A stretch of 64,000 bases of DNA from assembly GCA_003956705.1 (NCBI GenBank), contig QZCP01000179.1, positions 178,713 through 242,712 on the forward strand. The letters are read 5' to 3'. Both the position numbers and the translations under genes were made by a program. Of the stretch, positions 27,401-38,392 are shown piece after piece. Numbering within the stretch: the first letter of the stretch is position 1; every line of letters begins with the position of its first letter. This stretch comes from Brevipalpus yothersi. Its lineage: Eukaryota; Arthropoda; Arachnida; Trombidiformes; Tenuipalpidae. The notes beneath the pieces are model-generated. The model saw only the letters and a list, made by a program, of their open reading frames with translations. It did not search any database and had not been told where the DNA came from.

Positions 27401-28670
27401 TGGCACACTTTTTTTTCCTCTATTCATTTCTTTCAAGGCAATTATCGCAACCAATACGGTCAGTGAAGCTCTACACTTTTAACTTATAATCGCTATCTCA
27501 CTATCAGAATGCTTTAATTTTTTCAAAACTTATCTACTTATCCATTGCATTCAGGCTACTCTCTCTCTTTCTTTCTTTCGTTCTTTCACTTTCACTATCA
27601 ATCTTTTTGGCAATCATATTTCTACATTCAATTTATCTCTACTGTTACTGAAAAAAAAGTGAGTTCAATGAAGTAACATCATTTCGATTGGCTGTCATCA
27701 TAAATGATGGATTCCAAATAGTTTCGCATTTCAAGAGAGAGAAGAAAAAGTCATGTTGATGGTTGCACAGTTTCTCTTCTTCTACAGCAACACCAATTTG
27801 ACTGTAATAATAATACGAATTACAGTAAAAAATGTGATAAACAAGAAAATCTCACAAGATGATACTGAATAGCAATATAACTCAACGATATTTAATTTTT
27901 CATTGAATTCTTAATTCTCTTCCTCTCTATTTTGAAATTATTGAAATTATTGCTTGCTCAAGCTCTCTCTCTCTTATACATCCTTCACTTGAACCGGAAG
28001 GCCTGTTTATCCAATCGGCAAACGGGTTTTTCTTACCTTTATTACTTTTCTCTTTAACAAAACTAATCAATTTGGCCTTAAAAAAATATTCCTGCATCAA
28101 CAATCATGTCCTTCTGAATCTTTTTTTTCTCGATCTTCTCTCTCCATGATCTTGATCTTGTGAATGTGTGTAAATGTGTATTCGTGTGTTTGTGTCACTT
28201 GCTAGGGTTGTTGTCGAGAGAGAGAGGCTCTCTACACTAACTATTAGGTACAGAATGAAGAGAGAAATAAATCAATCGCTTATCAATCGATTCGATAAGT
28301 TGATCATAAGCATCGAACCTCTTTTTTCCCCGAAATGTTAATCGATTAGTAGTAGATAAAAATTTTTGTTTCTTAAACTACACTTTCGTTTACCTTGCTT
28401 GTTGATCGTGTTTTTGATATTACAAACTTTCTCTCTCTCTCTCTCTCCCTTGTGGCATCTTGATTGGGCTGGCCTAACACATACACACAAAATGAATTGC
28501 CTTGGGTTTTAATCCCTCGATATATTTAAATTGAATGAGGATTCAGTAACAAGCATACATACACATCCCCTCTACATGTATCACTTATCCTTTACACTAT
28601 TCACTTCAAAAGCTGTTTACTAGCATCAAAAAATAAAAACAACAACAACAAAGTCACTTTCGCTATGTAT

Positions 28671-28692
28671 GTGTGTGTGTGTGTGTGTGTGT
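28671..28692. repeat. (GT)n microsatellite
   Basis: 11 GT units in intron 2. Several shorter TG/CA runs occur elsewhere in the window. Confidence 0.9.
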
Positions 28693-28816
28693 ATAATCGT
28701 GATCAGCTAGCTAATGTTGATGACATTCGAACACCCATTCATCATCTTTTTATCCACCTCTCTTTGTAACTTGCAAAATTCTTTTACTAGTCAGTTTCTC
28801 ACTTGAGGCCATATTC

Positions 28817-28822
<6 letters not shown>

Positions 28823-28889
<67 letters not shown>
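28823..28889. repeat. (CT)n microsatellite
   Basis: About 33 CT units, among the longest unbroken tracts in the window. Confidence 0.95.
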
Positions 28890-28891
<2 letters not shown>

Positions 28892-30442
28892 TGGGTCCAG
28901 TTTAGGACTCACGATTGGCATGGCATGAAAATAGCCCACGTATTCGTCCTATGCTTTTTTCGTGGGCTCATATTTTTTGGTATATACACTTTTCTACAAT
29001 AATGATACTTTCTTGAATATATCATACAGACTTCCTCTCTCTCTCACACACTCACTATGTGAGTTAATTTGTGATCCTCTTTTATGAGCCAAGTTGAAGT
29101 AGTGAATTTTTCTTTTTCTCTATTACCGACCACTAAAATCTTCTCCTGTGAAGAAGAGCTGATATCATTTTAACTATCCATAGAGGATGAGAGAGAGAGG
29201 TCATAATATGAGATCTCTCTAATACACTTTGATCCTGTCTTGGCGGTACATACTTATGCAAAAAGAAGAAGATGAAGAGTAACTATCACAAGAAAATTGG
29301 AAGGAGGAAACATCCTTCTTATGCTTAATAACTATTTATCATCGTTCGTTGAGAATCTTCTTCTCATCTGGAACGGTCATCCTTCCTCTCCTCCTCAACA
29401 TGTGTATATATATGTGTGTGTGTAGCCCCAAAAAAATCAAGATCATTGGTACCTCTCTCATTCTACACCATAGAGCTTGAAACTTGTATATAATATAAAT
29501 ATATATATCTCTCTCTGTATAACTTCATCTCTTCATGCTTGTGTTTTAAGTTAACTGCTGAGCAGCATCCCTATTGAGGCTAATCATTCTTCTTCCTCTT
29601 GGTATTTCTTGAGAGTGTCAGATTCACCATGATTTGAATAAGATTGTGTAGAGAAGAGAGAGAGAGTATCTACTTCCCAACAGTATCCACTAGTTGATCT
29701 TTTCGCTTTCTGTCCTCGAGTCAATAGCATGTTGATAACTTATGTATCTTTTTAGACAAGCTTGGGCCCTACTGAGATGAGGATGCAGTGGAGAGGTGAC
29801 GTTTTTTTCCTCTGAATTTTTTGCTCCTCATCTCGGTGGTTTTTTCTCCTCTCTCTCTCTCCCTCTTCGTTTCGCCTCTGTTTGACTGATTTTTCCGGTC
29901 TGTTTCCTAGTTCACTAAAAAACTGTTTTCGAAAAAATTTTTTCTCTCCAAAGCCGATTTTCTTCCGACCGCTAGCTAAATTCTCAAATTCCAACAATTT
30001 TTTGCACATGAATTTTCTTATTTGCACATCTTAATTTAGCATTTATGATACACACTGCACACAGAACAACTTTGTTCTAAGGAAAATTGATCACAAAATT
30101 GGTAGAAAAATTTTATCTTATTCACATCTTTATCCGCATTTTGTGATTTATTGCTCAGACCTCCCTAAACCGCATCAATATTGAGCAAAATTCAGAGTTT
30201 CCAGTGTATATGTAAAGTGTATATGTGTGTGTTTCATTTTCTGGCTTTTACTAGTAGAAAATTTGGTTGTGTGGACCTCTCTCGAGTTGAATGAATAGCA
30301 TATTTATATATGATTCTCTTTAATTATTGTAACTTCCTCGCCCTCTTTCTCTTTCTCTTACGCTTATAATTGAATAGTTTGATGATGCTAATGTATTTTT
30401 TTTCTCTCTCTCTCTTATTTTTTGTCCGCCCTTATTCTCTAG

Positions 30443-30829
30443 GTGTAGGAATAGTTTTGATAACTGTTAGTGGAATCGCATGGCGTTTGACCTCAACCGG
30501 TCCAACATGGAGAGCACTTTTTGGATTCAGTGAACTGCCACCCTCAACAGTTCTCAATGGCAATTCACTTGAATCAACCTCACGTCGATTTTTACCTCGT
30601 GTACCAGCACCACATGGACGAAGTGGTGCCCATCATCATCCGTATGGAGCCATGTTTTATCCAGAATTTCAATATCGTCCACCACCGCCATCCTATCAAG
30701 CATCAATGCAAGAATATCGTCTCCGATTATTATTATTGGAACGTTCATCATCTCATCCTCCACTCACCACATCTTCACCAGTTTCTCCTCCGCCTACATA
30801 TCGAAGTTCAGCGGCATCCAGTCTTGCAG
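30443..30829 (+). CDS. Exon 3 of the PPxY membrane protein: second helix and two PPxY motifs
   Basis: A 387-base exon bounded by TAG|GT and GCAG|GTAAGA, phase 1 at both ends. It completes Gly921 and encodes 922-1049. It finishes the second helix (about 913-935, ending ITVSGIAWRL), so the two helices are separated by only about 8 polar residues. A Pro-rich tail follows, with PPSY at 1002-1005 and PPTY at 1037-1040 and a short Leu/Arg-rich segment (EYRLRLLLLERSS) between them. This segment has near-normal composition and appears more constrained than the rest. Confidence 0.85.
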
Positions 30830-33354
30830 GTAAGAGATCAGATCATCAAATCATTGATGAATGTGAGTGCTTATACTATTACTACTACCTTCCACTACTC
30901 TCTAGCATATCATCATCATGTTAGCTTGTGTAAGCTCTCTCTCTCAAGGGCTGAACCCAGAATTTTGATAGTAAAAGAGAACAGTCATCACAAGAGACAC
31001 AGAAAAGAGAAGACAAGATGTCATGAGAATAAAAGGCCAATCATGGTGATGAAGATGTTGCCGTTGTTGTTGTTGTTGCTCTGAATGCAAATTCATTTTG
31101 GGCGAAGAGAGAGAGAGAGAAAGAAAGAGACAGAATGAAAAAAACCGGACAACATGATTTTGGTCCGATGATCAATTGAGAACACCAATAAGAGAGAGGA
31201 AGAGGGATAGATGTTGTGTATGTGTTACACTTGAAACACAAGAGAAGATGGAAAACGAAAAAAAAAGAGTTAGATGAAAAACAAGAGAGACAAAGATGCG
31301 TCAAACCTCCCACAGTTAGAGGAACAGCAGGAGATAAATTTGGGTAGAAAAAAAGGATGTACATGTACATGTATGTGTGTGTGTGCTAGAGAGGATGAAT
31401 GATGTGGATAGTGTTCCAAGATGGGATGTACATTTTCTTTTTTTGTATACCAAATAGCCATCATCATTGATCGCGCAAACCCAGTTTCACCGCTTTTTAG
31501 CTTGTGTATGTGTGTGTTGAATTAGAAATTGGCTCCTGGAAATTGGTGTTTGGCGGCCTGTCATGTGATCATGTAAGCAAAAGAGAGAAAAAAAGAGTAA
31601 TGTATGATGATTGTTGTTGCATAGAAGATGTAGGAGATGAAAAAAAGATGGAATAAAGAGAGAGAGAGGAAAAAGAAAAAAAGGTATCCAGTAGGCATTG
31701 GCTACCTGATAGATACCTCTTTCACCTAAAAAACTTTTCCTTTATGCTTATTCCGTTCACCGAGTTGTTATATATTAGTTAGTGTGAACGTATTGTGGTA
31801 CCCAAAATAGACCTCAAAAATGTTAATTCCCATCGTAATTAAGCGCAAATAACTCAATAGAAACATACATTACATGTAGTAGAATGTTTTACCCACACGA
31901 ATTGAAAAGGTTCATCATTTTTTGAGAGAAAAATTCTTTACCTCTACCTTGAGTTGTGTATGTGTGTGTGTGTGTGTGTATGCATGTAACAGTTACTTTC
32001 CCTCTCGCTTTTGTGCATATTCTCGCTCTCTATCTCTCCATCGATGATTGTAGTGTCCAGTAACCACAATTACAACAACATCAACAGCAACATGATGACT
32101 GAATCCTTCTTCCCTTTGAGAAGGAGATCAAAGAAGAGAATGGTCATCATCACTACATCTCTTTTCTCTTCTTCGTTTGCGAATGACGAACATGTGAATG
32201 AAAGGTTTTCATTTCATTTGATCTTCCCTACAAAAGTGATATTGTGAATAGAACTTGCGAGAGAAAGTGTGTTCTTATGTATGTGTGTATGTGTGTGTGT
32301 GTCTGTATATGCATTTCAAATGTGTACAAGTCATCATGATTCACACTTACAGCACACACAATAAATGAATAGTAAGTCAGGTTGAGAGAGTATTTCTGTA
32401 TTGGGTATGTGAACGAAAGTGAAATACATACATACAGACTCACACATATGTGTATGAACGGCTGTTCATGCAAGAGGCCAAAAAGATTGAATAGGAGGTT
32501 CGATTGTCCAGAAAGGTGATATAAGTTACCAACATTCTCAAATCTTGGTGTGAGAGATACGCAATAGGTGTATATATATGAGTGTGTATATCAGAAAACT
32601 TTGGTTGGCATTTAGAGAGTGTTTTCAGATTCTCATTGGAAGAATATCATTTTTATTATTACTTCCATGCATATCTTTGCCGAAGCATACCGCTTCTCAA
32701 CTTCTGTCATTCGTTGGTTTGTTGGAAATTCTTCCTTCATATTGCATCCAATTACACGTTTCATCAAGGAACGAATACCCAGTCAGTCACACATTTGTTC
32801 AATTGAATTTTATTTGACAGACAGCTTTGTGAAATCTGATTTGTCATGAATCCTCATGAAAATTATTCTGAGTTGAAAAAATTTTCGTACTGCTTATCAT
32901 TGGAATGTCGAATATTACGGTGTTCACTTGCCCATCATTTGACATCCTCTCGGTGGTTCCTAATAGCTTCCCCATCTCATTTCCTTTGGAAAAGTTTCTC
33001 CTCCCCACCAGCATTTAAGAGAGAGCAACTTGCTCTCTTCCGTTTTGGGTCACAGAGAGAAGATAGTTCATCCTGCAATTTTGACCAGATTGATGATTCA
33101 AGTTGAAATTTCATGAGAACTATCCTCGGTGGTCCTCTTTTTTTCATAGCCAGTCAACCAATTGCACCCTGAGGGCTTTGAGCGTCTCTCTGAGTTTTTA
33201 TACCGAGATACTTTTCTTTTTGTGGCACCTTTTTGCCCTACGATTACTAGCTCGCTTACTATAAATATACATCATCATATATATACGTGCTCATGAGGGC
33301 TCAATCTTCCACTTGTTGCTCATCTTTAATTCACCAATTCACCGATTCTGATCA

Positions 33355-33358
<4 letters not shown>

Positions 33359-33392
<34 letters not shown>
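33359..33392. repeat. (CT)n microsatellite
   Basis: 17 CT units in intron 3. Confidence 0.95.
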
Positions 33393-33396
<4 letters not shown>

Positions 33397-34583
33397 TTCA
33401 AAATGAATTTTACTCACGAACCAAAATGTATACATACTTATTTTATTATCACACATATATCCACAAAGAGCAACTGGTTCCCATCTGTGTGTGTGTGTAG
33501 GTACTTAATAGGCACAGGTATTTTGTATCTACTGATTCAAGTCATCAACTGTTCCATTCTCTATCTCTTAAATAGTCTTCTCCTTCTTGTATTCTATCCT
33601 CGTCACACACTCTTGTCCACGCTCTTCCTCCCTTTTTTCCACCCTCTGATGCTTCTTTCTCTCTCTTTCTTTCTCTCTTTCTTCCCTGTTACCTGTTGTT
33701 TCTCATTATATTCCGTTCTCTATCTGTCTTTTCTCTTTAAATTGCCGATGGGCTCATCGTCATGAGTGATTCTGAAGTGTAGCATATTTAAGTGGTATAC
33801 GTTCAACCGGAATCACCTTTCCTATTATCTATCTATCGGGAATAGTAACAGCTTTCAGTCGACTTTGACGTGCCAAGATTTTCTTTTTCCATCGTATGCA
33901 TACATATACACACACACACATACATGTAGTGTATTCAACATCCATTGCAGTATGACCATAATCAAATTAGTTTGATTGTGTGTGATTTTGTTGATCCTTG
34001 ATCATGCTGTGTGTGCATATGTTTTGGAGAGGCACTTTTTCATTTGGTCGCGCAAGATTGGCATTAAATGAGTGGATCAAGCCGAAAGAAATATTCTTCC
34101 TCCTCTTGCATTCAGACACATTGAAAGTGGTTTACCTTTGTATGATGTAGTTTTGTATTTATCTGTAGATATATATATTCACAAAACCTTTATGGTCCAG
34201 GTCGATGGTCTCTAACCAATTTCCTTCTTCAACTTACCACCTCCACCTCCTTCCTCATCTTCATCTTCTTCTTCTCTTCCTAGTCTTTATGCACCTTCTT
34301 TTTATGCTTGCTTCCCGTTTTTTTCAGTGAGATCTTGATCATTTGTAGCTATTTTATCACCAATTTTTCTATCTATCTCAATTATTCAATCGATGTTACC
34401 CACGCATACATACACACAAGATAATCTCTTCCTTTCTCTTTATACCCACAATTGTGGCCCTTTTATCCATCCTCAATACCCTAAACTGCTGTCTATCCTT
34501 CAAAATAGGAGTAACATTTATTCAGTGATGAGAAGAAGAAGAAGAGTTAAAAAAGAATAATAAAAAAGGTTGCCCTTTTAGCC

Positions 34584-34604
34584 ATTATTATTATTATTAT
34601 TATT
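34584..34604. repeat. (ATT)n microsatellite
   Basis: 7 ATT units in intron 3. Confidence 0.85.
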
Positions 34605-35285
34605 GTACATGTTGTATGCACTCCTAATTTTATTTTATCCATTTTTGATGTTTTCTTTCATCATCTTTCAAGGATTTTAGTCCTTTCTCTCTCTCTCTCA
34701 TCACCTTGTATTTGATTTTTAGTGAACTTTTTTTCATTCTATCAACTCTTGTTTTCCTCTCTCCAAACGTCAACCAACCTAACGGGATTCATTTTTTTCA
34801 TGTATACTCTCCATCTATCTTCCCAACAACCTCATCTTAATATGAACAATGATGATGATGCTTCAAAGCCACTCTCTTTGCCGAAGATGGTGAAAACGTT
34901 TAAGTATTTCACATCCATATCATTCAGATCAACAATACTGAGAGAGAGAGAAAAAAATGAATGACAGAAGCGAAAGGAAAGGATGAAGAGAGGGAAGAGT
35001 TGGACGAAGAAGAAAAAAATCAAACTTTTTAAACTGGGTTATCATGTTAAGAGCAACATCGTCTTATCTCCATGATTAAAGTGATTCTCACTCTCTTTGA
35101 ATCCTTTTCTTTTTTATATCTTTTTCTCTCTCTCTCCCTCAATCCACTTAATCTCCTCCATTCAATGTCCATATCAATTGATTTGATTGCTCTCCACTAA
35201 CGTTGATCATTCTTCTTGTTGTACACCTTGGATGATGATTATCATACTGATGAATATCTTTTCTTTCTCTCTCTTCTTCCTCCAG

Positions 35286-35977
35286 GTACATTGAATAGAG
35301 CAGCCAATGAATCGAATAATATTACCAATCACAATAACATCAATTCAACGACAAGTACGACCACTGGTACTGGTGTTGCCAATTCGATAGCCACTGGAGC
35401 AACTTTAAGGCCAATGAGTAGACCGCCAAGCTATCGTTCGATCATATCCGATCCAATACAAATTAATAGTCATAATGTCAACAAAAATGATGACAATAGT
35501 GTTATCATTGCTAATAATAATTCGTTGAGGAGTAATTCATATTCAACGTCTCGCTTAAGCGTTATTGATCAATCGTGTACTCCTCATCATGTAACATCTT
35601 CATCTCCACATACTAGTCAAAATATCACATCACCTGGACTTGCCTACAAAGATGATGTAAATAGAGTAACGATTCATCAAACAACGACCACTTCTCAAGT
35701 TTGCACTCCTAATGGAGTGAATATAGTTGCCATATCGCCAGTGACTTCCGAACGTTTGGAGCCAGTCACAATTAGTACATCTTCGATTGATTCCGCTTGC
35801 GATAGTAGTAGTAGAGGTAGCAGTAGTAATGATATAAGTTCAACGAATTGTAGTAGTAGCAATTGTGGACTATCTCAATCAGTCAATTCAATTAGCTCAA
35901 TTCGTGAATCTTTACCTCTACCAACATCGCACAGTGTGATCGAAGGCTCGGAAGTTCAAATACTCGCCCATGTATGA
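35286..35977 (+). CDS. Exon 4 (terminal) of the PPxY membrane protein
   Basis: A 692-base last exon. It completes Gly1050, encodes 1051-1279 and ends at TGA 35975-35977. It is Ser/Asn/Thr-rich. The fourth PPxY motif (RPPSYRS, PPSY at 1096-1099) lies near its start, and a Ser-rich region runs before the C-terminus (EVQILAHV). The final four residues LAHV do not fit a strong class I PDZ ligand. A possible poly(A) signal AATAAA is at 36794-36799, with ATTAAA at 36090-36095 as a nearer option. Confidence 0.85.
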
Positions 35978-36044
35978 CGAGTATATCCATCTGGAAGATG
36001 ACATTTTTTTTTTATTTTCACTGTAAATAATGTCTATCTCATAT

Positions 36045-36400
36045 TTGTAGTTGATAAATTAACGTATCTCATGGTGAAAGAAAATTGTGATTAAATTTGT
36101 TAGGGCTATTCACACAACTACTGTTAAAGTTTGAACAATACCGAAAAGCTGTTATCGAGTTGAACTATATACAAGCTATGGTAAACACAACGTATCATGA
36201 GATATTTTTTTGAATGGCAACTAATGCTGATTTAATGTGAAATGTGTAAAGTCTATCAAGAGTGAATCGATATGGACTTCTTTTGAGAAATATTCGAAAA
36301 TGATGAACCTCTAAATGATGAGATCAGACAAAAATAATCGATGACTTGGCATGGAAAGAGACAGAGGCATCCGAAATCAATAGATGGTGAGTTTAAAAAT
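36045..36400 (+). pseudogene. Relic of the tail-anchored gene family, 5' region only
   Basis: Blocks here match, in the same order, the region just upstream of the two tail-anchored gene copies (42325-42540 and 44160-44347). Shared strings include TTGTTAGGGCTATTC (36101), GTTTGAACAAT, GAAAAGCTGT, and AATGTGAAAT. Then GAGACAGAGGCATCCGAAATC (from about 36359) lines up with the end of their exon 1, followed by a GTGAGT where the copies have GTAAGA. Candidate ATGs (36270, 36300) run into stops within a few codons, and two in-frame TGA codons precede the exon-end block. No transmembrane end is found downstream. I read this as a decayed third copy; shared regulatory DNA is the alternative. Confidence 0.5.
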
Positions 36401-36793
36401 TGACTAATTTCTTGAATTCCACTAATTTTCAACTTGTTACTCTTCTCAGGAAATTAACTTGGACGCATTTGCTTTTGAAGCTGGATCCTTGAAACTAAGC
36501 GAATTCGATTTCCAATTTTCTACTTCTTCTTCTAGTTGTAAAGAATTGTATTCTTCATTTTGACTGATGGTAAAGATCAGCCAGAGGTCAGCTAGCTTAA
36601 GATGATCAATAAGTAACGAGTCCAGCAGTAACAGGTCAGCCTGTTATGAGCCGCCTTCCAAGCCGATGACATTTTGAATGGTTTCATTTAAGAATATATT
36701 TTTCGGGTCCATTCCTTCAGTGATGATTTTTACTAAGGACAAGACGTTGCCAAATTCATGTCAAAATTAACAGCAATCCATGTGAAACCTATC

Positions 36794-36799
36794 AATAAA
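36794..36799 (+). promoter_or_regulatory. Possible poly(A) signal
   Basis: AATAAA 817 bases after the stop codon of the PPxY membrane protein gene. Confidence 0.3.
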
Positions 36800-37920
36800 G
36801 TTTAATTACAAAAAAGATCATGATTTTATATGGTTGAGATCGTCTTTATTTTAAGAACATGTAAAATTAGTAAATTGACTCGGGCTTCTGAAAGAAGAGA
36901 TAATTGTAGAAAATACAAAAGATCCCAAAAATTGACACCACACAGTGAAATGAGATACTTAATCAAATATGAGTTCTCAATTTTTTTCTTACACCTACTT
37001 TACATCAAAACTACTTACTGTATATGCTCTTAACTGTCACTCTCATATTTTATGACACCATTGTCAGTTTTTACCCCCGATTCAGAGGTGGAAATTGGAT
37101 TGAAGATGAACAAAAATAAGATCATCGTTTTATTTTTATTATCAGTCCACAAGATGAATGATCTATTTGTTCCTCTTCGACTTTTTTGGACGATCTTAGG
37201 CTAACCTACGTAAAGTTTTGCTCAAGATGTCATTCTGACTTCAATTGATAAGATTTGCTTCGTTGAACTCGTTCGATTCCATCAGGTTTTCTAGAATAAT
37301 TCACCTCTTGAGAACTTCAAAAATTATCGAATACATAATCATCGTTATAGCCTAATTCCTCTTTCTGTATGCTTAGTAAGTCTAGAAATTCAATCATTTT
37401 ACACACCTTGACAATGTCTTGTGAGTCAGAAAATGATGATGATCAACAGCGCCAATGTTTTGTGTGTGTGTGTGAATGTGAATGTGTTGGGTTTGGTGAG
37501 ATCACAATCAAATATCATCATCTTCATTTCAATTGTTTTAATCATGATGATTAGTTGATTTCTGTGTGCCATTAATGTATGACTATTTAGAGTATATGTG
37601 TTCTGTTTCATTCAATCGAACAAAATGATCATGGTAGTTATAGTAAACGTTTTGAATCAGTTTTGGTGATCAATGTTCTTCTTTGGGTGTTGACATAATG
37701 TTCAATTAAACGTTTCACGGTAAAGATTTTGTGTCATTTTCATCTTGAACACTAAATCTTTGGACATTCTTTTGTGTGCTGATATCCACTAGTTTGCTGT
37801 GATCATATGTTCAAATTGCCATCATAATTTAATTTTCAAATTCCTTCAAATTATCATACATGATACGGTCTGTTTTACTTATTGTTTACATTTGAGTTCA
37901 AGTGGCAAAACACTTTGATA

Positions 37921-38392
37921 ATGGCTTTCAAGTCACCATCTTCTCTCGGTAAATTATCATCAGATCGACTGTACTTCACCGGTCATATCATGATCAGTGT
38001 CGTTTTGTTATGCTTATCTTCTATTCAATCACTACCAACGTCCTCAAGTCCTTCATCATCAGCACAACAACAAGCTACCCCAATAATATTGGAGCATCCA
38101 AGAAGATTGACTCCATCACTGGCAATAGCAATGGTTACTGGTTCAAGTAATGGATCGGTTGAAGAATATTGTCTAGTCCATTTTGACAGCGATAGTATTC
38201 CTACCCAAATTGAAGATGTCAATTTTAGACCTCTAAATTATGTAAACACTAAATTTTGTAGATTTCATGCGGAAGCTAACAGTGAAAGCAATGGAACGTA
38301 TAAGGATGAATATTTATTGATAGATTATGATCAAGATTGTCCACTCAATCAGAGTATAACCACTGCAATCATCCTCTATCCATCGATCAAAG
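37921..38392 (+). CDS. SPPL2: SPPL2-type signal peptide peptidase-like protease, exon 1
   Basis: Encodes residues 1-157 plus one base of codon 158. I chose ATG 37921 (MAFKSPSSLGK) because the frame upstream has no earlier ATG. A hydrophobic signal sequence lies at about 20-38 (TGHIMISVVLLCLSSIQSLP). A luminal region follows that fits the protease-associated (PA) domain of SPPL2 proteins: EEYCLVHFDSDSIP, two Cys, and several N-glycosylation sequons (NGT, NQS). The donor is AAAG|GTAATT. In frame with the second exon at 39910 the protein is 625 residues, against 520-592 for human SPPL2A/B. SPPL2 proteases cut type II membrane proteins within the membrane in endosomes, lysosomes and the cell surface. 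Confidence 0.9.

Larger units (their letters stand above)
9063..30442 (+). other. Intron 2, about 21.4 kb, repeat-rich
   Basis: Donor GTGAGT at 9063; acceptor TAG at 30442. By reading all frames I find no convincing nested gene. The contents are many (CT)n/(GA)n tracts, CA/TG runs, AT-rich sequence, and a 25-base N gap at 24356-24380. Two short open frames with non-repetitive protein sequence (22654-22857 minus, 23462-23686 plus) are listed separately at low confidence. Intron length is based on finding the in-frame continuation at 30443; unseen alternative exons could exist within it. Confidence 0.75.
30830..35285 (+). other. Intron 3 of the PPxY membrane protein gene
   Basis: A 4456-base intron with donor GTAAGA and a pyrimidine-rich acceptor ending CCAG. 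It holds a (CT)n tract at 33359-33392, an (ATT)n run at 34584-34604 and CA/TG runs. Open frames around 32578-33106 look like chance. No gene supported. Confidence 0.75.
35978..37920. other. Intergenic region with 3' UTR and a relic duplication
   Basis: Probably contains the 3' UTR of the PPxY gene, the relic at 36045-36400 described separately, and the promoter/5' UTR of the protease gene at 37921. The rest is AT-rich with one TG run near 37460. No other gene supported. Confidence 0.6.

Noticed and set aside
32578..33106. Overlapping plus-strand frames in all three phases in intron 3
   Set aside because: Three competing frames over the same DNA and no splice logic; taken as a stop-poor stretch.
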